Shown here piece by piece: positions 24,993 to 34,158 of a stretch of 48,599 nucleotides of DNA. Both the position numbers and the translations under genes were made by a program. Position 1 is the stretch's first letter. Each line of letters begins with the position of its first letter. Source of the stretch: Natronorubrum halalkaliphilum (GTDB lineage Archaea > Halobacteriota > Halobacteria > Halobacteriales > Natrialbaceae). The notes under the pieces are model-generated. The model had not been told where the DNA came from. It was given only the letters and a program-made list of their open reading frames with translations, and searched no databases. The stretch is from contig NZ_WUYX01000068.1 in assembly GCF_009834785.1 (NCBI RefSeq), positions 1 through 48,599 on the forward strand. The letters run 5' to 3'.

Positions 24993-26414
24993 ATGTCTTC
25001 GCACAAGCATCCGCTCGGAACCGTCGCTGAACTCGGCGAGCAGCGGCTTCAGGAGTTCGACGACGATATTCGCGGCGACCTTATTCTCCCCGATAGCGAG
25101 GAGTACGACGACACGCGTGATGTCTGGAACGGCCTCATCAACACGTATCCTGCCGTCGTGGTACGCGTCGCCGATGCGACCGACGTCGCCCGAACCGTTC
25201 GATTCGCTCGCGACGTCGGCCTCGAGCTCGCCGTTCGTGGCGGCGCCCACCACCAGACTGGCAGCGCCGTCGTCGACAACGGACTCGTCATCGATCTCGA
25301 GGATCTCGACGATATTCAGGTCGATCCCGAGACCCAACTCGCCCGCGTCGAACCCGGCACTCGGGCCGAAGACGTGCTCGCGGCGACGCAGGAACACGGC
25401 CTCGCTACGCCGACCGGGAGCGCCGGCAGCGTCGGCATCCCCGGGTCCACGCTCGGCGGGGGCATCGGTTGGATCCGCCGCAAGCACGGCCTCGGAATCG
25501 ACGCGCTTCGCAGCGTCGAAATCGTCACACCTGACGGCGAACTCCGCACGGCCAGTCCGGACGAGAACGAAGAGCTGTTCTGGGCCATCCGCGGCGGCGG
25601 CGGTAACTTCGGCATCGTCACGAGTTTCGAGTTCGAACTGTACGAAGTCGGGCCGATGGTACAGGGACTCGGCGTCTTCTACCCCGCTACTGCGGCCGAA
25701 TCGGTCGTGGAAACGTATCGGCAGGTGATGGACGACGCGCCCGAAGAACTGACCACGATGCTTATCAGTGGTCACGTCCCCGGTCTCCCGCCGATCCCGG
25801 ACGAGATTGCCGGCGAGAACGCAGTCGGTATTCTCGGCTGCTACGCGGGCGATCCCGAATCGGGCGCCGAGATCATCGAACCGCTTCGCAACATCGCGGA
25901 GCCGCTCATCGACATGAGCGACGTGATGCCCTACGAGGCGCTTCACGACCTCGGGACGCAGATGTATCCGTGGGGTCGCAAGTACACCCATCGCTCGGTC
26001 TTCGTCGACGAACTCACCGACGAGATTCTGGAGGTCGTCCTCGACCGAACCGAAGCGGCACCCACGCCGATGGCCGCGATCGGTGTCTGGGCGCTCGGCG
26101 GCAACATCGGCGACGGGCCAGACGCCGCCTACGCGTGGGAGGATAAGCAGTACATGATCACGATCGAGGGTAACTGGGAAGACTTCGAGAATCAGCCGAC
26201 CCTCAACTGGGCTGCCCAGACCGAACGCGACCTCCGCCGAAGAGGCGCGGAAGGGGCGTACAGCGGCTTTACCGGCGTCGAAGAGCGAAACTGGGAGGAC
26301 TGGACGAAACAGGTCTACGACGACAACTACGGCCGTCTCGCCGAGGTCAAAGCCGAGTACGATCCCGACAACGTCCTGAGCCAGAACGTCAACATCGATC
26401 CCGACGAGGCCTGA
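24993..26414 (+). CDS. FAD-binding oxidoreductase (berberine-bridge/glycolate-oxidase-like)
   Basis: This 473-residue flavoenzyme has an FAD_binding_4 (PCMH) domain at about 40-220. It shows YPAVVVRVADATDVARTV, LAVRGGAHHQTG, ARVEPGTRAEDVL, TPTGSAGSVGIPGSTLGGGIGWIRR and IRGGGGNFGIVTSF. His86 in RGGAHHQTG aligns with the residue that covalently holds FAD in the berberine-bridge family. The C-terminal berberine-like element is the WEDWTKQVYDDNYGRLAEVKAEYDPDNVLSQN segment. Relatives oxidise sugars, alcohols or hydroxy acids with oxygen. The usual Cys of the bicovalent subgroup is not seen, so a single covalent link is expected. It stands alone, convergent with the RND gene. Confidence 0.88.
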   Translation: MSSHKHPLGTVAELGEQRLQEFDDDIRGDLILPDSEEYDDTRDVWNGLINTYPAVVVRVADATDVARTVRFARDVGLELAVRGGAHHQTGSAVVDNGLVIDLEDLDDIQVDPETQLARVEPGTRAEDVLAATQEHGLATPTGSAGSVGIPGSTLGGGIGWIRRKHGLGIDALRSVEIVTPDGELRTASPDENEELFWAIRGGGGNFGIVTSFEFELYEVGPMVQGLGVFYPATAAESVVETYRQVMDDAPEELTTMLISGHVPGLPPIPDEIAGENAVGILGCYAGDPESGAEIIEPLRNIAEPLIDMSDVMPYEALHDLGTQMYPWGRKYTHRSVFVDELTDEILEVVLDRTEAAPTPMAAIGVWALGGNIGDGPDAAYAWEDKQYMITIEGNWEDFENQPTLNWAAQTERDLRRRGAEGAYSGFTGVEERNWEDWTKQVYDDNYGRLAEVKAEYDPDNVLSQNVNIDPDEA

Positions 26415-26557
26415 TCGAGCGAACGGAACGCACCATCGATTTTCTCGGATTTCGGGACCATCGGCCGGCTCGAGTTCGTAGACGGACTGCCGTCAGTCAT
26501 TGCCCGGGCGGCCGCAAGACCCCTCAGTCGCTCCGGGAAACAGGTACAGCAGCCTGT

Positions 26558-29092
26558 TCAGTCGTCGCCGGTTTCGGCGGGTGGGGTCTGTATCTGACTC
26601 GCTTCCCTCAACTCGATCGAACCAACGTGGCGGGCCCAGACGTACAGCAGGCTTGGCAGCACGATCACGCTGGTGACGAACGCACCGAGCAGCGCCAGCA
26701 CGACCAGCCACGCGAAATGCGTAAAGTCCGGCTGCGGATGGATCAACATCCCGGCGAAGGCTGCGACCGAGGTGAGCATACTCCCGAACAGCGCCCCGCC
26801 CGTGCCGGTGACCGCGGTGGACAGCGCGCTAATCGAGTCGTTGCCGCGCTCGAGTTCCTGTGCGAACCGATCGCTGATGTGAATGTTGTAGTCGACGCCG
26901 ATCCCGATGACCAGGCTGATCAGCAGCGCGGTCAGGAACGTAAGCGGAATGTCGAGCAGGGCCATTCCGCCGACGACGAATCCGAGCACCAGCGCGATCG
27001 GTCCGGCCGTGACCGCGCCGAGGGTCGCGCTGTCGTGGACTCGTCTGTAGATCAACGACAGGGCGACGAACACGGCGGCGACGCCGACGACCATCACCTG
27101 CAGGATGCCGTCGGTGATCGTCTCGAGGGTTTGTTGTTGTTCCGTCACGCCGGCAACAGGGGTCGCGGTCAGGTCGTCATCGGTCTCGGCTTCCATCTCG
27201 TCGGCCACCGCGAACAGCTCGTCGGCCTCGTCGTCGCCGGGGGCGATACCGCTCGTTCCTTCCGGCGGCCCGATCACGCGGAGCGATTCGTACTCACCGT
27301 CGGTCCGTTCTATCACCTGAGTCGCCGCTTCGGGGGCGACCTCGAAGAGGTGATCGTAGACCGATTCGAGGTTCGAATCCGGGATCCCGTCACCGCTGGT
27401 GTCCGCCGCCGCGACGGTTTCGGCGAACTCGTCGTCTTCCGCTGCAACGGTCTGAATCACCGTCACCGGCGACTGTATCATGTCGGCGCGCTGCTCGGCG
27501 AACGCGCCCGTTTCGAAGCCGGATTCGATACCGTCGTCCACTGCGGTCAACGCCCCGTCGCTGGCGATGTCGCCCTCGACGAGGAACTGAACCCGATCGC
27601 CCTCGCTATCGGATGCGGTCCGGAACTCGTCGCTGACGTACTCCTGATTCTGGATGACTTCGTTCTCTTCCCAGCCGACCGGTCCGGGGAGGTCCTGTTT
27701 CCACTCGGCGACGTCACCGTCGGGTCCCTGGCCGGCCTCCTCGTCTAGTGCCGTCCACGCCACCCCGCCCGCGGCGGCGGTTATCAGTGCGATCGCGATC
27801 ACGGCCGGCGCGGCCCGCCGTGCGAGCGCGACCGTCCCGTTCAGCAGGGGCTCGATATAGGCGCCGTGACCGAGCGGCTCCTTCCGGCGATCGATCCCGA
27901 CCCGCTCAAGCAGCCGATCGACGGAGAGCTTCAGCGCCGGCACCAGCGTCACGAAGACGATGAACGCCGCGACGACGCCGAGCGTGATGCCGACGGCGAG
28001 CTCTCTGAGCTCGGGGACCGGGTTGAACACGTTCGAGAGGAACCCGATGCTGGCGGTGATCGTCACGAGTCCGAGCGCGAGGGCGAGCGATCGGACGCCG
28101 CGTCGCATCGGCGGGACGATCGGCTCGTCGGGACCCCGCTGTTCGCGATAGCGCATGAACACGTGGAAGCCGTAGTCGATCGAGAGCCCGGCGATGAGCA
28201 CGGGCCCGATAACGGCCGAGGCGCCGACGGGAATGCCGGCCCACCCCAGCAGTCCGAACATCCAGATGATGGAGACGAACACGCCGGTGACACCGACGAG
28301 CACGTCGACCGGGTCGCGGTATGTAAGCGCCGCGACGACGAAGATCAGTCCGAGCACGATCGGCACGATCAGGAAGAGCGTGTTCTCGACGTTCGTGCTC
28401 GCGAGGTCCTCGCCCGCGTGCTCGCCGAGCGTGAAGATCTCCGGGTCGTCGTGGTCCGCAGCAGCGTCGTACAGCGCCTGCTGTGCGTCGCTTGGGGGCT
28501 CCGGATCGTCGCTCTCGAAGACAACGATCAGCTGGTGGCTCTCGGCTGAGGCCGTTCCCGGCTCGTAGCTGTCCGGCACCAAGAGTCCAGCACGTTGGTC
28601 CTCGGAAATCGTCTCCTCGACGAGCGCCGCGACCTCGTCGTCGTCCAGTTCCTCGAGCGCTGCACGCTGTTCATCCAGCGTGGCGTCCGGATCCTCAGCG
28701 GCGCGCTCGCCGACCAGACCGGCGACGCTGAGGACGCCTTCGTCGGCGAGTGACTCGTCGACCCGTTCGTCGTCGGTGATCGCTTCCTGGTACTCAAGCG
28801 TCGTCAGCAACGCGTCCTTCGAGAGCGCGTTGCCGTCTTCGGCGTACACGTACGCGGGTGCTCGAGCGAGTGACTCATCGTCCGCCTGCTGTTGGCCGTA
28901 CTGTTCCTGGATGTACTGTTCTCGCTGTTCGACTGGCGTTTCGATCGAGCCGCCGATTCCCTCCTCGTCGCCGATTTCCGCGTTGGTAATTCCGACGATC
29001 ATCCCCGCGGTGACCAACAACATGACCACCACGACGATGTGGTGATGTGCGGTGACCGTTTCGACGCATCGATCGATCGTGTTCCGAATCAT
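26558..29092 (-). CDS. MMPL/RND superfamily transporter
   Basis: This 844-residue membrane protein has duplicated halves. An N-terminal helix (about 15-38) is followed by an extracellular domain of about 180 residues rich in Asp and Glu. Five helices follow, with the motif GLSIDYGFHVFMRYREQRG. A second helix (AVIAIALITAAAGGVAWTAL) and a second extracellular domain precede five more helices with VIGIGVDYNIHISDRFAQEL. The GxxxDY(G/N)xH motifs match the proton-relay region of MMPL-type exporters. Archaeal members may move lipids or hydrophobic compounds. There is no adaptor or TetR neighbour. It is divergent from the 7TM signalling protein, with 360 bases between the two starts. Confidence 0.92.
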   Translation of the reverse strand: MIRNTIDRCVETVTAHHHIVVVVMLLVTAGMIVGITNAEIGDEEGIGGSIETPVEQREQYIQEQYGQQQADDESLARAPAYVYAEDGNALSKDALLTTLEYQEAITDDERVDESLADEGVLSVAGLVGERAAEDPDATLDEQRAALEELDDDEVAALVEETISEDQRAGLLVPDSYEPGTASAESHQLIVVFESDDPEPPSDAQQALYDAAADHDDPEIFTLGEHAGEDLASTNVENTLFLIVPIVLGLIFVVAALTYRDPVDVLVGVTGVFVSIIWMFGLLGWAGIPVGASAVIGPVLIAGLSIDYGFHVFMRYREQRGPDEPIVPPMRRGVRSLALALGLVTITASIGFLSNVFNPVPELRELAVGITLGVVAAFIVFVTLVPALKLSVDRLLERVGIDRRKEPLGHGAYIEPLLNGTVALARRAAPAVIAIALITAAAGGVAWTALDEEAGQGPDGDVAEWKQDLPGPVGWEENEVIQNQEYVSDEFRTASDSEGDRVQFLVEGDIASDGALTAVDDGIESGFETGAFAEQRADMIQSPVTVIQTVAAEDDEFAETVAAADTSGDGIPDSNLESVYDHLFEVAPEAATQVIERTDGEYESLRVIGPPEGTSGIAPGDDEADELFAVADEMEAETDDDLTATPVAGVTEQQQTLETITDGILQVMVVGVAAVFVALSLIYRRVHDSATLGAVTAGPIALVLGFVVGGMALLDIPLTFLTALLISLVIGIGVDYNIHISDRFAQELERGNDSISALSTAVTGTGGALFGSMLTSVAAFAGMLIHPQPDFTHFAWLVVLALLGAFVTSVIVLPSLLYVWARHVGSIELREASQIQTPPAETGDD

Positions 29093-29452
29093 CGTATCTG
29101 AATGGGACGGCAGCCCGCTCTCTGGAACCCGCTGCTAGCTACTACGAAACCCGTCGCTGCGTCGTCTAGTAGTGAAGAGGCCGTCGAGAAAATCCGGGCA
29201 GCATCCGCTCAGCGGAGGTGGATATGTGTCGCCGAGTTCCGCCAAACCGTCCTGATCGGTGATCTCGTCGCCGTGATCGGTTTGGGATTTAATACCGATC
29301 GTCTCGATAGGACGACACGTTGGTGCGGACGAGAGCGGCCCGATCGCCGATCGGATTCGAGGGATTCACCGCGGCCGTCTCGAGAACGGAACGAACCGAC
29401 GTCACAGGATGAAAACGTCCGCGAACACGGGGTGACACAACACGCGCGAACG
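29093..29452. other. divergent promoter spacer
   Basis: A plus-strand frame is open here and joins the signalling gene, but its product is Arg- and Ser-rich with no domain, so it is treated as non-coding. GGATTTAATACC near 29285 is the best TATA candidate for the plus strand. If used, it leaves a leader of roughly 130 bases before the first domain-compatible ATG. Confidence 0.5.
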
Positions 29453-31255
29453 ATGACCACGACTTCGGCGACGACCGCGCTGCAGTACGGTGCCGGGCTC
29501 GGAGCGGTGGTGCTGTCGGGATATTTCGCCGCCGCGATGTTAGAGCGACGCGGAAAGCCGACGGTCCGCCCGCTGCTCCTGCTCGCGGTCGTGGTTGCCG
29601 TCGGTTCCGTTGTGTCTCTCGCGACGAGCTATCCCCCCGTCGAGCGCGCGCTGACGCCTGCCGTCTGGCCCGACGGGGCCGGTTCGTTCTGGGTCGTCTT
29701 GCTGACCGTACTGGTGATCGTTACGTCCGGGCTCTGGTTTCTGTTCGCGCTCCGGTACAGCGGACGGGGCGGGCCGTTGATTCGCCCGGCAGCGGCGACG
29801 GTCGGCGTCTTCTGGGCGCTCATTTTCGGACTGGCCGTCTTCGGTGACGTCTCTCCGCCTCCGGAAGCGGGACAGACCCACGTCGAATTCGCGCTCGGGC
29901 TCGGGGCGTTTTTCATGACGATACTGCTGGCTATCGGCGTTCTGCTCGTTCTGACGACCTCGTTGCAGCAGAACGCGATCGGATTCAGGGAGGGACTCGC
30001 GTTGTCCGGTGGAGCGGTCGCGCTGGCGTTCGGCCCGATCATCGCCAACAGTACCTATCATCCGGCATCGGTCCCGATAACGCTCCTGGCCGCGAGCGGG
30101 CTGTTCTCCCTTGCGGTCCGTCGCTATCCCGTCTTTGAGGCCCCTCCTATCGTCCGGATCGCCGGCCGAGATCGCCTCATCGAGGAGATGGACGACGCGG
30201 TCATCGTCACCGACCTCGAGGATCGGATTCGCGATCTGAACCCTGCAGCCGAGGGTCATTTCGACACCGATCGGAGCGAGGCGTTAGGCGAGCCAGTAGA
30301 GTCGCTGCTCCCCGGTGGACCTGAGCCGAGCGATCTCGAGCGGACCGAGGAGCCGGTCGAACTCCGGACGGCCGCGGAGACCACGCTGGCGGTCACCGCG
30401 AACCGGATCACCGACGCCCGAGACCGAACGTTCGGACACCTCCTGGTCTGTCGAAACGTGACCGAGCGGCGGCGTCGCGAGCGCCGACTGGGCGTCCTCA
30501 ACCAGCTGCTGACCGGCGCGGTCATCGATCGGATGAGCGACGTCGCGGAGAGCGCCGCACCGATAGCCTCGTCGGGACGGGACGGGGGGTCCGACTCTCG
30601 CACGGCGGACGATCCGGCCCCCTCGAGCGTCGGGGCCGAGATACGAGCGCAGACGAGCGAACTCGTCCGACTCGTGACGCGAACCCGCGAGATCGAACGC
30701 GCGCTGGCGGACGAAAGCGCCGCCGAGGCGGACGCCCTCTCGGCGATTCGGAACGTCGCCGACGCGGTCTCCGAGGACGCCGGTATGGATATCGATTTCG
30801 AGGTGGAAGCAGCCGACGCCGTCCCACCGGCGGCGATCGACGCCGCGGTCCTGGAGACGATCCTCGAGACGCTGCTCGCGGACGCGATCGATCGCGAGCG
30901 AAAACGGGTTTCCCTCGAGATCACCGATGCCGGTCGGCAACTGGAGATACACGTCGTCGAGGCCGGACCGACGCCTTCGGAGTCGCCAGGGATGACGAAC
31001 GTCGACGCAGATCGCACTGCGAAGGGCGACGAGGAAGACCGAGAGCGGTGGCTCCGAGAGCTCTCGATCGAGATGGCCCGGCTGGCGGCGACCCACGTCG
31101 GCGGCGACGTCTCGACGCGGTCCGACCGAGACGTTCGACGAGTCGTGCTCGAGGTGCCGACGACCGAGGAGCGTTCCGCGACCGGAACCGAACCGGTTCT
31201 CGTCGACGAGAGTGCCGACGACGGACCGACCGGCGAACGGAGGGAGTCGAGATGA
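29453..31255 (+). CDS. 7TM-PAS sensor with degenerate histidine-kinase core
   Basis: The protein has about 600 residues. Seven membrane helices (about 10-235) match the N-terminal 7TM sensor of haloarchaeal kinases. A PAS domain (about 247-350; LIEEMDDAVIVTDLEDRIRDLN) follows, then the junction RRERRLGVLNQLL that normally leads into the phospho-acceptor box. Here the expected RHNLRND is replaced by TGAVIDRM, so no His is available. The region equivalent to the N-box (ETILETLLADAIDRERKRV) lacks Asn, and no DNGPG or GLGLW glycine boxes are found. It is probably catalytically dead but folded. Its stop overlaps the start of an intact paralogous kinase (ATGA). Expression as a heterodimeric sensor with that kinase is inferred. 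Confidence 0.82.
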   Translation: MTTTSATTALQYGAGLGAVVLSGYFAAAMLERRGKPTVRPLLLLAVVVAVGSVVSLATSYPPVERALTPAVWPDGAGSFWVVLLTVLVIVTSGLWFLFALRYSGRGGPLIRPAAATVGVFWALIFGLAVFGDVSPPPEAGQTHVEFALGLGAFFMTILLAIGVLLVLTTSLQQNAIGFREGLALSGGAVALAFGPIIANSTYHPASVPITLLAASGLFSLAVRRYPVFEAPPIVRIAGRDRLIEEMDDAVIVTDLEDRIRDLNPAAEGHFDTDRSEALGEPVESLLPGGPEPSDLERTEEPVELRTAAETTLAVTANRITDARDRTFGHLLVCRNVTERRRRERRLGVLNQLLTGAVIDRMSDVAESAAPIASSGRDGGSDSRTADDPAPSSVGAEIRAQTSELVRLVTRTREIERALADESAAEADALSAIRNVADAVSEDAGMDIDFEVEAADAVPPAAIDAAVLETILETLLADAIDRERKRVSLEITDAGRQLEIHVVEAGPTPSESPGMTNVDADRTAKGDEEDRERWLRELSIEMARLAATHVGGDVSTRSDRDVRRVVLEVPTTEERSATGTEPVLVDESADDGPTGERRESR

Positions 31256-32883
31256 CGGCGCCGACGACGATCGGTCTCGGCGTCGGTATCGCGTCGACGC
31301 TCGTAATCGTCGCGGCACTGGCCCGCCGGTATCGCGAGCAACCCGGTGCGCGTCCGTTCGTCGTCCTGGCCGTTCTTCTTGCCGCCATGGCGGTCGGCAC
31401 CACGCTGGCGCGGGTCGGGATCGTTTCGGGCCACGCCATCGAAGTCACCGTCTTCTTTCCGCTCGTGTTCGCGCTGCTCGCGTGGCTCGTCCTCGCCTTC
31501 GAGTACACGGGACGAGGGCCGGTAATGACGGAACGCCGGATCGCCGGACTCGTCGGCTTCGGTATCGCCGTCATCTTCGTTTCGGTGGGCGGAATCGTTG
31601 TTCCCGACTCGCTCATGCCGCTCTACATACCGATCGTCAACGTCGTTCAGCTCGCCCTCATCGCGGCGGCCGGCTACGGGGCGGTGCTCGTCGCGCGGTC
31701 GGCGATCAGTTACGACGACCTCCCGCTCAGTGGCAGCCTCCTCCTGACGACCGTCGGGGGCGGACTCACCGCGATCACGATCGTCGTGGCGCTCGTTCCC
31801 GTGGTGTTTCCCTTCGAAGCCGGGGCCGACGCGGTGCAGTTCCTGCTCGGTGCCATCGCCGGTCTCCTGTTGCTCACGCAGGTCAGGTATCGCGTCTTCG
31901 AGACCGGACCCAGCGCCGGGCATCTGGCGCGAGAGACTGTCCTCGACGAGATGTCCGCGGCGGTCGCCATCACTGATCGGAGTGACCGGGTCCTCGACGT
32001 CAACCGAACCGCCGAACGCGCGTTCGGTATCGATCGATCCGAGACGCTCGTCGAACCGATCGACGACGCGTTCGGGATCGGGCCGGACGCGGCCGACGGC
32101 GGTCCCGTTGCGATCGAGACGACGGAGGGCCACCGACAGTTCGACGTGGATCGATTGACGCTTACGGACAGGGATACCCGGCCGATCGGTCGGGCCGTCT
32201 TGCTCCGAGACGTGACCGAACGACGGACCCACGAACAGCGTCTCGACGTTCTCAACAGGGTGTTGCGGCACAACCTCAGGAACGATCTGGACGCCGTCCG
32301 CGGATTCGCCGAGGCGCTCGAGCGAGAGGAGACCGACGATCCCGGGGCGCTCGCCGAACGGATCCACGCCTCAGCGACCGATCTGGTGGCGCTCGGATCA
32401 GCGCTCGAACGGGCCGAGCGACTGCTCGCTCGAGAGACGCGCGAACGCGACTGCGTCGACGTGCCGGCGATCCTCCGGCGGGTCGCGGAGACGGTGGACG
32501 ACGCGGCGTCCGACGTCTCGATCACAGTTTCGGCGTCCGACGCGCCGATCGAACTCCGGACCGACGTCCAGATACTCGAGACCGTCCTGGAGGAGGCCGT
32601 CGAGAACGCGATCGAGCACACCGACGCCGACGCGCCGCGCGTCGAACTCTCGGTCCGCCGGGAGCGATCGGAGGTGGTGATTGATATCGCGGACAACGGG
32701 CCGGGAATCCCGGCACAGGAGCGGGCGGTGTTACTCGAGGGCGAGGAGACGCCGCTTCGCCACGGGAGCGGCCTCGGCCTGTGGTTGATCTACTGGGGCG
32801 TGACCCGACTCGGCGGCGACCTCGAGTTCGACGAGAATGAGCCCCGCGGAAGCCTCGTCTCGCTTCGAATTCCCATAACGTAG
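31252..32883 (+). CDS. 7TM-PAS histidine kinase
   Basis: This 543-residue membrane kinase has seven helices at about 5-215 and a PAS domain (about 225-320; EMSAAVAITDRSDRVLDVNRTAERAFG). The H-box is VLNRVLRHNLRNDLDAVRGF. The HATPase_c domain has EEAVENAIEHTDADAP (N-box), VIDIADNGPGIPAQER (G1) and HGSGLGLWLIYWGVTRLGGDL (G2). All residues needed for autophosphorylation appear present. The ATG lies inside the stop of the degenerate paralogue, so the pair is likely coupled. A longer upstream frame exists but runs through the paralogue. The nearest receiver protein, a HalX regulator, is 0.7 kb downstream and could be the partner. Confidence 0.9.
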   Translation: MTAPTTIGLGVGIASTLVIVAALARRYREQPGARPFVVLAVLLAAMAVGTTLARVGIVSGHAIEVTVFFPLVFALLAWLVLAFEYTGRGPVMTERRIAGLVGFGIAVIFVSVGGIVVPDSLMPLYIPIVNVVQLALIAAAGYGAVLVARSAISYDDLPLSGSLLLTTVGGGLTAITIVVALVPVVFPFEAGADAVQFLLGAIAGLLLLTQVRYRVFETGPSAGHLARETVLDEMSAAVAITDRSDRVLDVNRTAERAFGIDRSETLVEPIDDAFGIGPDAADGGPVAIETTEGHRQFDVDRLTLTDRDTRPIGRAVLLRDVTERRTHEQRLDVLNRVLRHNLRNDLDAVRGFAEALEREETDDPGALAERIHASATDLVALGSALERAERLLARETRERDCVDVPAILRRVAETVDDAASDVSITVSASDAPIELRTDVQILETVLEEAVENAIEHTDADAPRVELSVRRERSEVVIDIADNGPGIPAQERAVLLEGEETPLRHGSGLGLWLIYWGVTRLGGDLEFDENEPRGSLVSLRIPIT

Positions 32884-32935
32884 GCTCGAGAAGCGGCGGA
32901 ATCGCAAGACGGATCAGAGCCGTTCTCAGTACTCG

Positions 32936-33370
32936 TTACCGGGAGGCGATGCGGACGGACTTCCGCCGGCTGGATTCCGAAACTGCACACGACGAGGGTT
33001 CGACGTCGACGCTGAATTCGCCGCCGTCGAATCGGAGGACCGCTTCCTCGAACGCCGCGCTGTACCGTTTGTAGTGGTGCCCGTTCGGGTCGAGAACAAA
33101 CTGACTCGTCACGAGCCCCGCGTTCTCGAGTCGGTGGAGGTGGCGATACGCGGTCGGTTCCGAGACTGATGCTACCTCGGCCGCTTCGCCCGCGGTCCGT
33201 GACCGATCGGCGACCGCTCGGAGGATTTCTCGGGCGTACTCGTCGCCCAGGAGTTCGAGCACGCTCGAGGCGGTCTCCGCCGAGTCACGGTCGGATCGCT
33301 CTCCACCGTCGTGAGGGGGATCGAAATCGATGCCGTCACCGTTGGCGTTTCGAACGCGTGTTCTCGTCAT
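32936..33370 (-). CDS. winged-helix (ArsR-like) transcriptional regulator
   Basis: This 144-residue protein has a helix-turn-helix at about 33-90: SSVLELLGDEYAREILRAVADRSRTAGEAAEVASVSEPTAYRHLHRLENAGLV. A wing and a short beta tail follow (HHYKRYSAAFEEAVLRFDGGEFSVDVE). This layout is common among small haloarchaeal HTH_20/ArsR-type regulators, often found near sensor kinases and acting as one-component repressors or activators. No Cys metal site is seen apart from a single C-terminal Cys. It converges with the kinase gene and diverges from the HalX regulator, about 200 bases away. Confidence 0.85.
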   Translation of the reverse strand: MTRTRVRNANGDGIDFDPPHDGGERSDRDSAETASSVLELLGDEYAREILRAVADRSRTAGEAAEVASVSEPTAYRHLHRLENAGLVTSQFVLDPNGHHYKRYSAAFEEAVLRFDGGEFSVDVEPSSCAVSESSRRKSVRIASR

Positions 33371-33571
33371 TGCTTACCAGCAACCATGACCGGCACGACC
33401 CTGTGAGTCGTCGCTAGGAGTTCAAACCCGTCTTCTCGACTCGATCTAGTAATCTAGATCGCGGCGCCCGGTGCGACGGTGAGGGGTTCTGTTCACGCTG
33501 TCGACGACGCGTGATGATTGGGATACATTTTACGGCTCCGCGGTGTAACGTCGACCGAGAGTCACGTTCAT

Positions 33572-34156
33572 ATGCCGGACCAGACCGAGGAAGATAACCT
33601 GCCGAGGGCGCTCGTCGTCGACGACGAGCGGGAGGTCGCGGACGCCTACGCGCTTCGACTGCGCGGCCTCTGTGACGTCCGTACCACCTATGCCGGCGAT
33701 ACCGCACTCGAGATCCTCGGCGACGAGGAAATCGATATCGTCCTGCTCGACCGACACATGCCCGGCCTGTCGGGCGACGAGGTGCTCGCCGAACTCGACG
33801 AACGGGAGTACTACGGCCGGATCGTCATGGTGACGGCCATCGACCCCGGATTCGACGTGCTCGATATGCCGTTCGACGACTACCTCTGCAAACCGGTCGA
33901 ACGCGAAGACGTGCGGGCCGCCGTCGAACAGCAGTGTGCCGTCCTCGGCTACGAGACCCTTGGTGCGTACTTCCAGATTGAGGCGAAACGCAGCGTCCTC
34001 GAAGCCGAACTTCCCGCAACCGAACTGGCCGATCGCAACGACTACCGCGAACTGGCCGATCGCGCGGAACAACTCCGGCGGCGCGCGAACCGACTGCTCG
34101 ACGATCCGAGCGAGCTGCTCGACACGTTCGACGCCGTCGGTCGAGAGGGGCGGTGA
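33572..34156 (+). CDS. HalX-domain response regulator
   Basis: This 194-residue protein has a receiver domain at 10-120. ALVVDDEREVADAYALRLRG carries the acidic pocket, VLLDRHMPGLSGDEVL the phospho-acceptor Asp, MVTAIDPGFD the switch Thr, and DYLCKPVEREDV the conserved Lys. The C-terminal HalX domain (about 125-190; AYFQIEAKRSVLEAELPATELADRNDYRELADRAEQLRR) is haloarchaeal and helical, with no known DNA-binding motif. The ATG at 33572 gives the correct N-terminus; an upstream Met adds 18 atypical residues. It lies close to two kinases, either of which could phosphorylate it. Only two bases separate its stop from the convergent Bat-like gene's stop. Confidence 0.92.
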   Translation: MPDQTEEDNLPRALVVDDEREVADAYALRLRGLCDVRTTYAGDTALEILGDEEIDIVLLDRHMPGLSGDEVLAELDEREYYGRIVMVTAIDPGFDVLDMPFDDYLCKPVEREDVRAAVEQQCAVLGYETLGAYFQIEAKRSVLEAELPATELADRNDYRELADRAEQLRRRANRLLDDPSELLDTFDAVGREGR

Positions 34157-34158
34157 TC

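Noticed and set aside
27370-27390. GGTTCGAATCC string, like a tRNA T-arm
   Set aside because: It lies inside the RND gene, encodes part of the extracellular domain, and has no acceptor or anticodon stems around it.
31048-31251. Longer start for the second 7TM kinase
   Set aside because: The extension is Arg-rich and overlaps the preceding gene by about 200 bases. The ATG at 31252 gives the first helix and a standard ATGA overlap.
30256-32367. Very long minus-strand open frame (about 700 codons) opposite the sensor genes
   Set aside because: The product is Arg- and Ser-rich with no domains. It mirrors the codon pattern of the two real kinase-like genes on the plus strand, a usual antisense artefact in high-GC DNA.
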